A stretch of DNA of 14,518 nucleotides from Kiritimatiellia bacterium (GTDB lineage Bacteria > Verrucomicrobiota > Kiritimatiellia > RFP12 > UBA1067). The stretch covers positions 1-14,518 of the forward strand of contig JAKSOX010000033.1 of assembly GCA_024405335.1 (NCBI GenBank), written 5' to 3'. Made by a program: the position numbers and the translations under genes. This document shows positions 1 through 7,104 of the stretch, piece after piece (the first letter of the stretch is position 1; every line of letters begins with the position of its first letter). The notes under the pieces were generated by a model. The model worked only from the letters and a program-made list of their open reading frames with translations. It searched no databases and had not been told where the DNA came from.

Positions 1-1062
1 AAGGTGACGGCCGTGGTGCCGAATCCGAAGACCATGTTCTACTACAACTTCGAGACGCGCACGTGGCCGACCGGAACGGCGGTCGAGAGCGCTTCGAGGG
101 AGGTGATGTCCGCCGCGGCGAAGAAGATCGCGGCGGTGAACGCGAACCTTGCGCAGGCGGACGAGCCGGTGCCGCCGGGCGAGACGAAGACCTTCGACGG
201 AAAGCTGCAGCCGGGCGAGCGGAAGACCTTGTCTTTCGCGGGGCCTGGCGCGGTTCGCTACCTGCAGATGAAGACGGTGTGCCCGCGCGACGAGTCCGTT
301 TTCATGTGGGGCGAAGAAGAGGGCAACGTGCGCGACGTGGAGATCCAGCTCGCGTTCGACGGCAAGACGACGGTGAAGATGCCGGTCGGCGAGTTTTTCA
401 ACACGGGAATCTGGGGATGCGACCTCCAGCGGACGCGGTTCACGGCCGTGACGGACAAATGGGTGATGTCCAGCCGCTGGGTGATGCCGTTTGCGGTGGC
501 GTGCGAACTGACGCTCGTCAACACGGGCGACCGTGCGGTGGTGGTGAAGGAGACGAAGGTCGTGAAGGGCGACTATTCGTGGGACGCGCGGTCGATGCAC
601 TTCGGAGCGACCTGCGTTTCGCGTCCCGACGTGCCGACGCGCAAGCAAGGCCTGCCGTACGACGTCGCGTTTGAAGACCTGAAGGGACGGGGTCTCGTCG
701 TCGGCACGTCCGTCACCGTCGACAATCCCGCGCGCTGCTGGTGGGGAGAGGGGGACGAGAAGGTTTGGGTCGACGGCGAGGCGGAACCTTCCTACATCGG
801 CACCGGCACCGAAGACTTCTTCTGTTACGCCTGGTGCCAGCACGCGCCGTTCTCGCATCCGTTCGTCACGCAGCCTTGCGGCGACGGCAACGGCGACGGA
901 GCGGCCTACGGCGGCTACTCGGTGAACTTCCGCGCGCGCGTGCTGGACGCGATTCCGTTCAACGAGTCGATCCGCTTCGACATGGAACTGTGGCATTGGG
1001 CGGACACGCGCGTCCGCTACGATTCCGCGTCTTGGCACTATCTCGTTCCCGTGGCGAAGTGA
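1..1062 (+). CDS. GH172 (DUF2961) glycoside hydrolase family protein, 5'-partial
   Basis: The frame is open from the first base, so the gene begins upstream and the GTG at 4 is probably not its start. The C-terminal two thirds match the DUF2961/GH172 signature: an MPVGEFF segment, a WVMPFAVA segment, then WWGEGDEK followed by GTGTEDFF. Counting from the GTG at 4, the glutamates of WWGE (E249) and GTGTE (E270) are 21 residues apart, the same spacing as the catalytic pair described for characterised GH172 enzymes (difructose-anhydride and arabinofuranoside-acting members). The YYNF/ETRTWPTGTAVES stretch near the left edge resembles the end of an extra N-terminal lobe seen in larger members, so a sizeable part may be missing. 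The substrate cannot be told from sequence; a fructo- or arabinofuranoside is the family precedent. The gene ends before a hairpin and is separate from the next transcription unit. Confidence 0.85.
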   Translation, partial: KVTAVVPNPKTMFYYNFETRTWPTGTAVESASREVMSAAAKKIAAVNANLAQADEPVPPGETKTFDGKLQPGERKTLSFAGPGAVRYLQMKTVCPRDESVFMWGEEEGNVRDVEIQLAFDGKTTVKMPVGEFFNTGIWGCDLQRTRFTAVTDKWVMSSRWVMPFAVACELTLVNTGDRAVVVKETKVVKGDYSWDARSMHFGATCVSRPDVPTRKQGLPYDVAFEDLKGRGLVVGTSVTVDNPARCWWGEGDEKVWVDGEAEPSYIGTGTEDFFCYAWCQHAPFSHPFVTQPCGDGNGDGAAYGGYSVNFRARVLDAIPFNESIRFDMELWHWADTRVRYDSASWHYLVPVAK

Positions 1063-1076
1063 TCTGGAGTTCTCCT

Positions 1077-1105
1077 TGCCTGCAACTTGCCGCAAGTTGC
1101 AGGCA
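1077..1105. repeat. Perfect 13-bp inverted repeat, possible terminator-like hairpin
   Basis: The arms TGCCTGCAACTTG (1077-1089) and CAAGTTGCAGGCA (1093-1105) are perfectly complementary around a 3-nt CCG loop, starting 15 bp after the stop of the GH172 gene. No T-run follows on the + strand and none is seen on the other strand, so it is not a textbook intrinsic terminator. It could still end or protect the upstream mRNA, or be a copy of a dispersed palindromic repeat. Directly after it lie two overlapping short palindromes, GAACGTTC (1107-1114) and TTCGCGCGCGAA (1112-1123), which may belong to the same element. Confidence 0.6.
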
Positions 1106-1199
1106 TGAACGTTCGCGCGCGAAGCGTTTCGCCACCGCAATCCGCCGCCGTTCCGGCATCTCCTGACCTCGCCTCAAACATTCCAGCCCGAAGGTTCGG

Positions 1200-1229
1200 T
1201 TGCGCTCGTTGCGCGTTTTGTGGTATAAT
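1200..1229 (+). promoter_or_regulatory. Sigma70-type extended -10 promoter of the seven-gene operon
   Basis: A perfect TATAAT lies at 1224-1229 with a TG extension at 1221-1222. TTGCGC at 1200-1205 can serve as -35 with an 18-bp spacer. Transcription would begin near 1236, giving a leader of about 54 nt before the ATG at 1290. The bases 1218-1236 are 16/19 identical to those around the promoter at 9446-9464. It is the only convincing promoter seen ahead of the genes from 1290 to 8729. Confidence 0.75.
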
Positions 1230-1289
1230 CCGGCACGAAAACGTCATTCACGCAACGGGTATCCGATTGCCGAAGAAGGAAACAGGCAC

Positions 1290-2780
1290 ATGAAACTTTT
1301 ATGGACGACATTCGCGGCGGCGCTGGCGGCGGCCGCGTTCGGCGCGGAAACGCGCGCGCCGGGCGCGCACGACGTGCGCGTCACGCTCGACTCCCACCCC
1401 GAATGGATCGCGCTGCGCGACCGCGCGCTCGGATACGCGCGCAACCACATGGAGGAACTCGGCGGCAATTGGGACCGCCAAATCGTCTGCATGCCCAAGG
1501 CCGGCATCATCTGGCAGTGGGACTCCTGCCTGATGGCGCTTTACGCGGGCTACACGCCGGAAAACCTGAACGGCCTCGGCAACCTGAACAACCTCTACAA
1601 GATGCAGTCGCCGGACGGGTTCGTGTCGATGGCCTACGTGTACGAGACGCGCAAGCCCGCGTGGGAAGGGCGCATCAACCCGCCGCTGTACGCCTGGGTG
1701 GAGTGGCTCTACGCCCGCCGCACGGGCGACAAGTCGCGCCTCGCGAAGGCGTACGACGTTTCGTCGCGCCTGTGGAAGTGGACGAAGGCGCACCGCACGC
1801 GCAAGACGAACGGCCTCTACTGGTTCGAGGACACGGGTTCGAGCGGCATGGACAACTCGCCGCGCTCCGGCTATTTCGCCGAGGATCTCAAAGGCAGCGA
1901 CGTGTGTTTCGTGGACCTCTGCTGTCAGCAGGTGCTGGCGGCCCGTTGCCTCGCCGACATCGCCGAGCAGATCGGCAAGAAGGGGGAAGCCCCGAAATGG
2001 CGCGCCGAGGCGGACGAGCTGTCGCAGAAGATCAACAAGCTCATGTGGTGCGAAAAGACGGGATTCTACCACGACGTGTACGTCGAGACGAACAACAAGC
2101 TCGCCGTGAAGACGGCGGCCGCCTTCTGGGCGATCGTGTCCGGCGTCGCGAACGACGCGCAGGTCGCGAAGCTCGCCGCGCACATGACGAACCCCGCCAC
2201 GTTCGGCGCGCGCCACCCGGTGCCCACGCTTTCCCGCGACGACCCGAACTACGATCCGAAGGGCGGCTACTGGCTCGGCGGCGTCTGGCCGCCCACGAAC
2301 TACATGATCGTGAACGGCCTCCGCGCGCGCGGCCACCGCGCGCTCGCCCGCGACGTCGCCAAGAAGCACCTTGCCTGCATGGCCGAACTTCTCGGCACGA
2401 AGGACTACGATTCCATCTGGGAATGCTACAGTCCGGACAACGCGGCGCCTTCCACCGCCAAACTCGGCGAGCAGTGCCGCCGCGATTTCGTCGGCTGGGG
2501 CGGCCTCGGCCCGTTCGTGATGCTCGTGGAGGACGTGCTCGGCGTCGACGTGAACGCGCTGGAAAACCGCGTCACGTGGCACCTTTCCGAATTGGGCCGC
2601 CAGGGCGTGTCCGATCTGCCGTTCAACGGCGGGTCGCTCACGCTGGCGTGCGACGTGAAGGACGCCAAGAACTTTTCCGGCACGGTGAAGACGGATCGTC
2701 CCCTTGCGCTCACGGTGATCTCCCCCGACGGCACCAAGTCCGTCACGAAGCAGATCGCCGCCGGCGAAACCGCGTTCTGA
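1290..2780 (+). CDS. Exported MGH1-like / clan GH-G (GH37/GH63-type) glycosidase
   Basis: A protein of 496 aa. The start is ATG 1290, with GGA of AGAAGGAAA 9 nt upstream and a signal peptide from residue 1 (MKLL, then an Ala-rich core to about A19). A longer reading from TTG 1200 would begin at the -35 box and hide the signal. Motifs of the (alpha/alpha)6 GH37/GH63/mannosylglycerate-hydrolase fold are in order: WQWDSC at 75-80, GMDNSPR at 186-192, YWLGGVWPPTNYM at 327-339 and WECYSP at 377-382. By analogy with MGH-type enzymes, D188 is the likely acid and E378 the likely base. The last 60 or so residues look like a small beta-rich cap. The likely role is periplasmic or exported cleavage of an alpha-linked sugar; the substrate is unknown. 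It is first in the operon and one gene away from the GH172 gene. Confidence 0.85.
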   Translation: MKLLWTTFAAALAAAAFGAETRAPGAHDVRVTLDSHPEWIALRDRALGYARNHMEELGGNWDRQIVCMPKAGIIWQWDSCLMALYAGYTPENLNGLGNLNNLYKMQSPDGFVSMAYVYETRKPAWEGRINPPLYAWVEWLYARRTGDKSRLAKAYDVSSRLWKWTKAHRTRKTNGLYWFEDTGSSGMDNSPRSGYFAEDLKGSDVCFVDLCCQQVLAARCLADIAEQIGKKGEAPKWRAEADELSQKINKLMWCEKTGFYHDVYVETNNKLAVKTAAAFWAIVSGVANDAQVAKLAAHMTNPATFGARHPVPTLSRDDPNYDPKGGYWLGGVWPPTNYMIVNGLRARGHRALARDVAKKHLACMAELLGTKDYDSIWECYSPDNAAPSTAKLGEQCRRDFVGWGGLGPFVMLVEDVLGVDVNALENRVTWHLSELGRQGVSDLPFNGGSLTLACDVKDAKNFSGTVKTDRPLALTVISPDGTKSVTKQIAAGETAF

Positions 2781-2781
2781 C

Positions 2782-3402
2782 ATGACTGCGTTCTGGGAGA
2801 ATTGGCGGCACCGCGCCGCGTCGGCCCAGGGCGTGGTGTTCGACTACGGCGGCGTGATCGCGCGCGCGCCGGGAGCCGGCTGGCGGCTTTACGACAGCGC
2901 CGAAGCGTGCGGACTTCCCCGCGCGCGGCTGGCCGAAGGTTTCGCGCGCTGGCGCCGCGCCTACGACGTGGGCGAGATGACGTGCGCCGAAATGTTCGCG
3001 CGCGTTTTCGCCGAGGCGGGCGTCGCCGTTTCCGGCGCGCAAATCGCCGCGTTGGTGGACGAAGAACAGCGCGGGTGGCAGAACCTCGTGCCCGAGACGC
3101 TCGATTTCATGCGCCAGCTCAAGGCGGACGGCAAGCGGCTGGGCGTGCTGACGAACATGCACGAGGAGTTCTACCGCAACCGCTACGCCGAAAACGCCGC
3201 CGCCTTCCGCGAGCTGCTGGACGCCGAGGTGGTGAGCGGGATCGAGCGGATCGGCAAGCCGGACAGGATGATCTTCGACGTCGCGGCGTCCCGCATGGGG
3301 CTTCCGCCGGAGCGTCTGCTTTTCCTGGACGACAACGCCGCGAACGTCGAGGGCGCCCGCGCCGCGGGCTGGCAAAGCGAACTTTTCCGTTTGGAGGACT
3401 GA
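2782..3402 (+). CDS. HAD-superfamily phosphatase, YihX-like
   Basis: A 206-aa protein starting one base after the previous stop, with no clear Shine-Dalgarno site, so translation is probably coupled. HAD motifs are complete: nucleophile D21 in VVFDYGGV, T124-N125 in GVLTNMH, K159 in IGKPD and the acidic pair D183-D184 in FLDDNAANVEGA. Motif I reads D-x-G instead of D-x-D, as in the YihX branch (the E. coli member is an alpha-glucose-1-phosphate phosphatase), and motif IV also follows that branch. A helical cap sits between residues 30 and 110. A sugar phosphatase acting on products of the preceding glycosidase is plausible but is only an inference from position. No signal peptide, so cytoplasmic. 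Confidence 0.85.
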   Translation: MTAFWENWRHRAASAQGVVFDYGGVIARAPGAGWRLYDSAEACGLPRARLAEGFARWRRAYDVGEMTCAEMFARVFAEAGVAVSGAQIAALVDEEQRGWQNLVPETLDFMRQLKADGKRLGVLTNMHEEFYRNRYAENAAAFRELLDAEVVSGIERIGKPDRMIFDVAASRMGLPPERLLFLDDNAANVEGARAAGWQSELFRLED

Positions 3403-3404
3403 CC

Positions 3405-4634
3405 ATGCGCAAATCCGCCGTCGCCTGCGTTTTCCTTCTTGCCGCCGCCGCGTTCGCCGAGCCCGCGCCCGGCGCGTGGCACGGCGCGAACACGAACGGC
3501 GTCGCGCAATGGAAGGCGTCGCACAAGGCGCCGGCCGGGTTCGTCGTCGACGCCGCGGCCCGCACGGCCACGATCCTCGCCGAGGCGACCGGACTCAAGG
3601 CGGAGGAAACGGTGGAGTTCTTCGCGATCGATTCCGCGTGGGACCGCGCCTACGAATCGCTCTTCGTGCTGCCGGCGGACGTCGGCGAGCTGGCCGCGGC
3701 CCTCGAAAAGGCGGGGCTTCCGCGCGGCCGCGCGGTGAGCGAGCGCGCCGTGCGGCTCTGGCCGCAGGGCGAGCCGGTGTCGCTTTCCGTCCGGCGCGCG
3801 GGCGAGAAGGAAGCGAAACCCTATTGGGAGCATCTCGTGGATTCGCGCGCGGCCGCTCTGCCGCCGCTTTCCAAAACGGCGCTTTTGTACGCGGGCGGCG
3901 CGGAGCCGGCGCGCGGCTTTTCGTTTTTCTCCGCGTATTCGCACAACGAATCGCTGCTGCAGCTGGACGGCCGGCACGAGCAGTCCGCCGTGTACGGGCG
4001 GTTCCGTCCGAAGACGGCGTGGAAGCCGGGCGAGCTGTTCGAGCTGGTGCTTTCCTGGCGGGCGGCGCCGCGCGTGGCGGAGCGCGTCGTGACGCTGGGC
4101 GCCGGGACCGATCTCGCCGCGGAAATCGCCGCGCTCCGCACGGCGTGCGCGGGGCGCGACGCCTACGTGCGGCTTGCGTTTTCCAACGACGTGACGTTGG
4201 CGCGCGCCGTCGCCTGCGCGCGGGCGTTCAAGCTGCTCGACGGCGGCGCGCTGAAGATGAACGGCTTCGCCGACGGCGAGTTCTACTACGGCGCGTTTCT
4301 GCCCGAGGAGAAATGGCGCAAGCGGGAAGGGCGCATTTTCCAGCCGTTCGAAATCCGCTTCGCGCGCGCGGCCGACGGCTCGTGGAAGAAGACGTTCACG
4401 CTCATCGAAGAGGACTGGAGCGGCGACGGGGACGATCCCGCGCTGATTCCGCACGAGACGGCGTTCGCGGATTGGGCGGAAGTCCCCGCGCTGATGAAGA
4501 AGGGCGGCCAGCAGGCCTCCAAAATCGCGGTGGCGTTCCTCTTCGCGCCCGCGGACGCGCCCGTGTCCGTGCTCAAGTCCGCGCTGGCGCTTCGTCCCCG
4601 CATCACCACCTTTTACGTTTTCCAGGAGAAATGA
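3405..4634 (+). CDS. Exported protein of unknown function with a YdjY-like stretch
   Basis: A 409-aa protein starting at ATG 3405, two bases after the HAD stop, with GGAGG at 3393-3397 and a 7-nt spacer. A signal peptide is clear (MRKS, hydrophobic core, AFA at about residue 18), so it acts outside the cytoplasm. I do not recognise the whole protein. Residues 69-130 (TVEFFAIDS, RAYESLFVL, ELAAALEKAGLPRG, PQGEPVSLSV) recall the YdjY-type domain of exported proteins, in which an H-E-S segment precedes a short helix and a beta-strand pair; here the first position is not His. The remaining 280 residues show mixed alpha/beta composition with no membrane helix or catalytic motif that I can name. 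It sits between the HAD phosphatase and the MraY-like gene in the same operon. Confidence 0.8.
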   Translation: MRKSAVACVFLLAAAAFAEPAPGAWHGANTNGVAQWKASHKAPAGFVVDAAARTATILAEATGLKAEETVEFFAIDSAWDRAYESLFVLPADVGELAAALEKAGLPRGRAVSERAVRLWPQGEPVSLSVRRAGEKEAKPYWEHLVDSRAAALPPLSKTALLYAGGAEPARGFSFFSAYSHNESLLQLDGRHEQSAVYGRFRPKTAWKPGELFELVLSWRAAPRVAERVVTLGAGTDLAAEIAALRTACAGRDAYVRLAFSNDVTLARAVACARAFKLLDGGALKMNGFADGEFYYGAFLPEEKWRKREGRIFQPFEIRFARAADGSWKKTFTLIEEDWSGDGDDPALIPHETAFADWAEVPALMKKGGQQASKIAVAFLFAPADAPVSVLKSALALRPRITTFYVFQEK

Positions 4635-4637
4635 TCC

Positions 4638-5759
4638 ATGCTCTATTGGCTTTCGTTCGCGCTTGAAACCTGCTGGGGTCCGTTTCGTCTGCTGCGGTCC
4701 CACGCGATGCTGCTCGCCCTCGGCACGCTGATGGCGGCGTTTTGCGTGTGGGGCTTCCTGCCGAAGATATGGCGCATGCTGCCGCACGACCACGGCAAGG
4801 CCATTTTGGGCAAGGACGGCATGCAAAGCGCCGGCAAGCCCACGGGCGGCGGATTTTTCGTGACGCTCGCCACGTTGCCCGCGGTCATCCTGGCGATGCC
4901 GCTTTCCATCCAGGACCTGGGCGTGCTGCTTTTCCTGTACTTCGCCATGTCGTGCGGCTTCGCGGACGACGCTTCCGAACAGCCCTGGGGCCAGCTCAAG
5001 AAGGGGCTGTTCGACCTCGCGGTGTCGTTGGGCGCGGCGTTTTTCCTGTGGACCGGCCACGGCAGCGAGATCTGGCTGCCGTTCGTCAAGGGCGTGTGGA
5101 CCGTGCCGTGGTATCTGTACGTGCCGGCGGCGGCGTTTCTGCTGTGGTTCACGATGAACGCCACCAACTGCTCGGACGGCGTGGACGGGCTGGCCGGTTC
5201 GCTCACGCTGATCACGCTGATCGTGATGGCGACGTTCCTGTACCTGGTGATCGGCTACGCGCCCGTGGCGAAATACCTCAACGTGCCGTTCCACGCCACG
5301 GCGGCGCGCTGGGCGATTCTGCTCATGACGGTGGGCGGCGGCGTCGCCGGCTACCTGTGGTGGAACGCGGAGCCGTCGAAGGTGCTGATGGGCGACGCCG
5401 GCAGCCGCTTCCTGGGGATGCTCGTCGGCTGCGGCGTGCTCGTCACCGGCAATCCGTTCCTCGTGTTCGCGCTGGCGCCCGTGGTGCTCGTGAACGGCGG
5501 CGCGGGGCTCGGCAAGCTCGTGCTGCTCCGGCTGTTGCGCAAGTTCGGACTCGAAGTGCGCCCGCCCAGCATGCTGCCGCCGGAACTGGCCGAGAAGGAG
5601 TCCCCGCTGGTGAAACTGCTGCACGGCGTCCGCTTCCCGCTGCACGACCACTGCAAGCGCCAGCTCAAGTGGTCGAACGCGCAGGTGCTGATGCGCTTCG
5701 TGCTGCTGCAGGCGTTTTTGACGCCGTTGCTGTTCGTGCTGCTGGTGAAGATCCGTTGA
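4638..5759 (+). CDS. MraY/WecA-type polyprenyl-phosphate phospho-sugar transferase (divergent MraY)
   Basis: A 373-aa polytopic membrane protein with about ten hydrophobic segments. The start ATG 4638 has AGGAG at 4624-4628. Family motifs are in order: AGKPTGGG at 65-72, catalytic D110-D111 in FADDAS, NATNCSDGVDG at 174-184, and MGDAGSRFLG at 251-260 with catalytic D253. A cytoplasmic FPLHDH segment at 333-338 matches the MraY-specific PLHHH loop, which favours the phospho-MurNAc-pentapeptide transferase branch (lipid I formation) over WecA. Two departures: the second His of HHH is Asp, and the DDxxK lysine after the Asp pair is replaced (DDASEQ). No other cell-wall gene is adjacent, so it may be the only MraY of a divergent phylum or a paralogue for another undecaprenyl-linked sugar. 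Confidence 0.88.
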   Translation: MLYWLSFALETCWGPFRLLRSHAMLLALGTLMAAFCVWGFLPKIWRMLPHDHGKAILGKDGMQSAGKPTGGGFFVTLATLPAVILAMPLSIQDLGVLLFLYFAMSCGFADDASEQPWGQLKKGLFDLAVSLGAAFFLWTGHGSEIWLPFVKGVWTVPWYLYVPAAAFLLWFTMNATNCSDGVDGLAGSLTLITLIVMATFLYLVIGYAPVAKYLNVPFHATAARWAILLMTVGGGVAGYLWWNAEPSKVLMGDAGSRFLGMLVGCGVLVTGNPFLVFALAPVVLVNGGAGLGKLVLLRLLRKFGLEVRPPSMLPPELAEKESPLVKLLHGVRFPLHDHCKRQLKWSNAQVLMRFVLLQAFLTPLLFVLLVKIR

Positions 5760-5770
5760 GGAGGCCTCCC

Positions 5771-6418
5771 GTGAACGCGATGTTTTTCGACATGGACGGC
5801 ACGCTCGTGGATTCGAAGACGGATCTCGCGCTCGCCGTGAACGCCACGCGCCGGGAGCTCGGTCTCGCGGAGGTGCCCGTGGAAAGCGTGATACCCGCCA
5901 TCGGAAACGGCGTTCGCCATCTGATGGCCACCGCGATTCCCGAGGCGGCGGACCGCGTGGACGAGCTGCTGCCGCTGCACCTGAAGAACTACCGCGCGCA
6001 TCTGCTCGACACCACGACGCTCTACCCCGGCGTCGCGCGCACGCTCGCGGAGCTGCGCGACCGCGGCTGGAAGCTCGGCGTCGTCACGAACAAGCCAGGC
6101 GACATGACGCGCGTCATCCTGGACCACTTCGGCATCGCGCGCCATTTCGGCGACGCCGTGGTGGGCGGCGGCGACTGCCCCGAAATGAAGCCGTCCGACC
6201 TGCCGCTGCGCTGGGCGGCGAACCGCATGGGCGGGCACCGGCTGTCGTCCCGCGACTGGATGGTGGGCGACAACTGGACGGATCTCGCCTGCGCCGAAAA
6301 CGCCGGCGTCAAGTCCGCGTTCTGCACCTACGGGTTCGGCCGGGACGACGGCCGCCGCTGCACGCAGCGCATCGGCCGCTTCGAAGAGCTTCTCCGCTAC
6401 GCGAAAGCCGAGGATTGA
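5771..6418 (+). CDS. HAD phosphatase, phosphoglycolate phosphatase (Gph)-like
   Basis: A 215-aa protein. GTG 5771 is chosen because GAGGAGG (5758-5764), overlapping the MraY stop, lies 6 nt upstream; the in-frame ATG at 5780 would be 15 nt away. HAD motifs: D7-M-D9-G-T, T106 in VVTNKP, K140 in EMKP, and GDNWTD with D167 and D171. A four-helix cap lies between residues 16 and 85, with the GNGVRHLM segment (about 45-52) typical of Gph and PpaX relatives. It hydrolyses a small phosphorylated metabolite, and 2-phosphoglycolate is the family default. The substrate is not certain, since this subfamily also contains pyrophosphatases and sugar phosphatases. It is the second HAD enzyme in the operon. 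Confidence 0.85.
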   Translation: MNAMFFDMDGTLVDSKTDLALAVNATRRELGLAEVPVESVIPAIGNGVRHLMATAIPEAADRVDELLPLHLKNYRAHLLDTTTLYPGVARTLAELRDRGWKLGVVTNKPGDMTRVILDHFGIARHFGDAVVGGGDCPEMKPSDLPLRWAANRMGGHRLSSRDWMVGDNWTDLACAENAGVKSAFCTYGFGRDDGRRCTQRIGRFEELLRYAKAED

Positions 6419-6420
6419 CC

Positions 6421-7104
6421 GTGGCGCCCGAGCTTGAGCGCAGCGCGGCGCTGCTGGGCGAAGACGCGATGGCGCGGCTCGCGCGCATGCGCGTCCTGCT
6501 CGTGGGCGTGGGCGGCGTCGGAAGCTGGTGCGCCGAAGCGCTCGTGCGCACCGGGCTCGGCCATCTCACGATCGTCGACGACGACGTCGTCCAGCCGTCG
6601 AACGCGAACCGCCAGCTGCCCGCCACGGCGCGCACCGTGGGGCGGCGGAAGGTGGACGCGCTCAAGGAGCGCCTCGCGGAGGTGCGTCCCGCGGCGGACG
6701 TGGCGGCGGTGGCCGCGCGGTGGACGGCCGAAGGTGCCGCCGGCGTCGAGCTCCGCGATTTCGACTGCGTGGTGGACGCCATCGATTCCGTGGCCGAGAA
6801 GGCCGCGCTCGTCCGCGCGGCGGCGGCGGCGGGCGTGCCCGTTTTCGCGTCCATGGGCGCCGCGCTGCGCGTGGATCCCACGCAGGTGCGCGTGTCGCCG
6901 TTCTCGAAGGTCGCTGGCGACGGCCTGGCGCGCGCGTTGCGCCGCCGGTTCAAAAAGGACGGTCTCGGCCCGGCGCCGGAATTCGTCTGCGTCCATTCGG
7001 CGGAACCGCCGCTGGACGCGCCGGCGCGCGGTTCGGTCATGCCCGTCACGGCCGCGTTCGGGATGGCGTTGGCGTCCTTGGCGCTGGAAAGGGCGCGGGC
7101 GTGA
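6421..7104 (+). CDS. tcdA: tRNA threonylcarbamoyladenosine dehydratase (TcdA/CsdL), ThiF/E1-like
   Basis: A 227-aa protein. GTG 6421 has GAGG (6410-6413) 7 nt upstream; the in-frame TTG at 6415 has no room for a binding site. The nucleotide loop GVGGVGSW (29-36), the downstream VDDD and NANRQ segments, VVDAIDSV and VDPTQVRV follow TcdA closely rather than ThiF or MoeB. TcdA uses ATP to activate and cyclise t6A at position 37 of ANN-decoding tRNAs, giving ct6A. It is slightly shorter than the roughly 270-residue E. coli enzyme, mainly at the C-terminus. No CxxC zinc pair is visible, as expected for TcdA. Its stop overlaps the next start by 4 bp. Confidence 0.88.
   Translation: MAPELERSAALLGEDAMARLARMRVLLVGVGGVGSWCAEALVRTGLGHLTIVDDDVVQPSNANRQLPATARTVGRRKVDALKERLAEVRPAADVAAVAARWTAEGAAGVELRDFDCVVDAIDSVAEKAALVRAAAAAGVPVFASMGAALRVDPTQVRVSPFSKVAGDGLARALRRRFKKDGLGPAPEFVCVHSAEPPLDAPARGSVMPVTAAFGMALASLALERARA

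Noticed and set aside
1200..1289. Upstream TTG start for the glycosidase
   Set aside because: TTG 1200 is part of the -35 box, and the extra 30 residues would mask the signal peptide that begins at ATG 1290.
3183..5651. Very long open frame on the - strand (822 codons)
   Set aside because: It runs antisense to two genes with clear signal peptide, motifs and ribosome sites; its translation is mostly Arg, His, Ala, Glu repeats without any fold, as expected from the reverse of GC-rich coding sequence.
6415..6420. TTG start for tcdA at 6415
   Set aside because: The GAGG site would be only 1 nt away; GTG 6421 has a 7-nt spacer and fits better.
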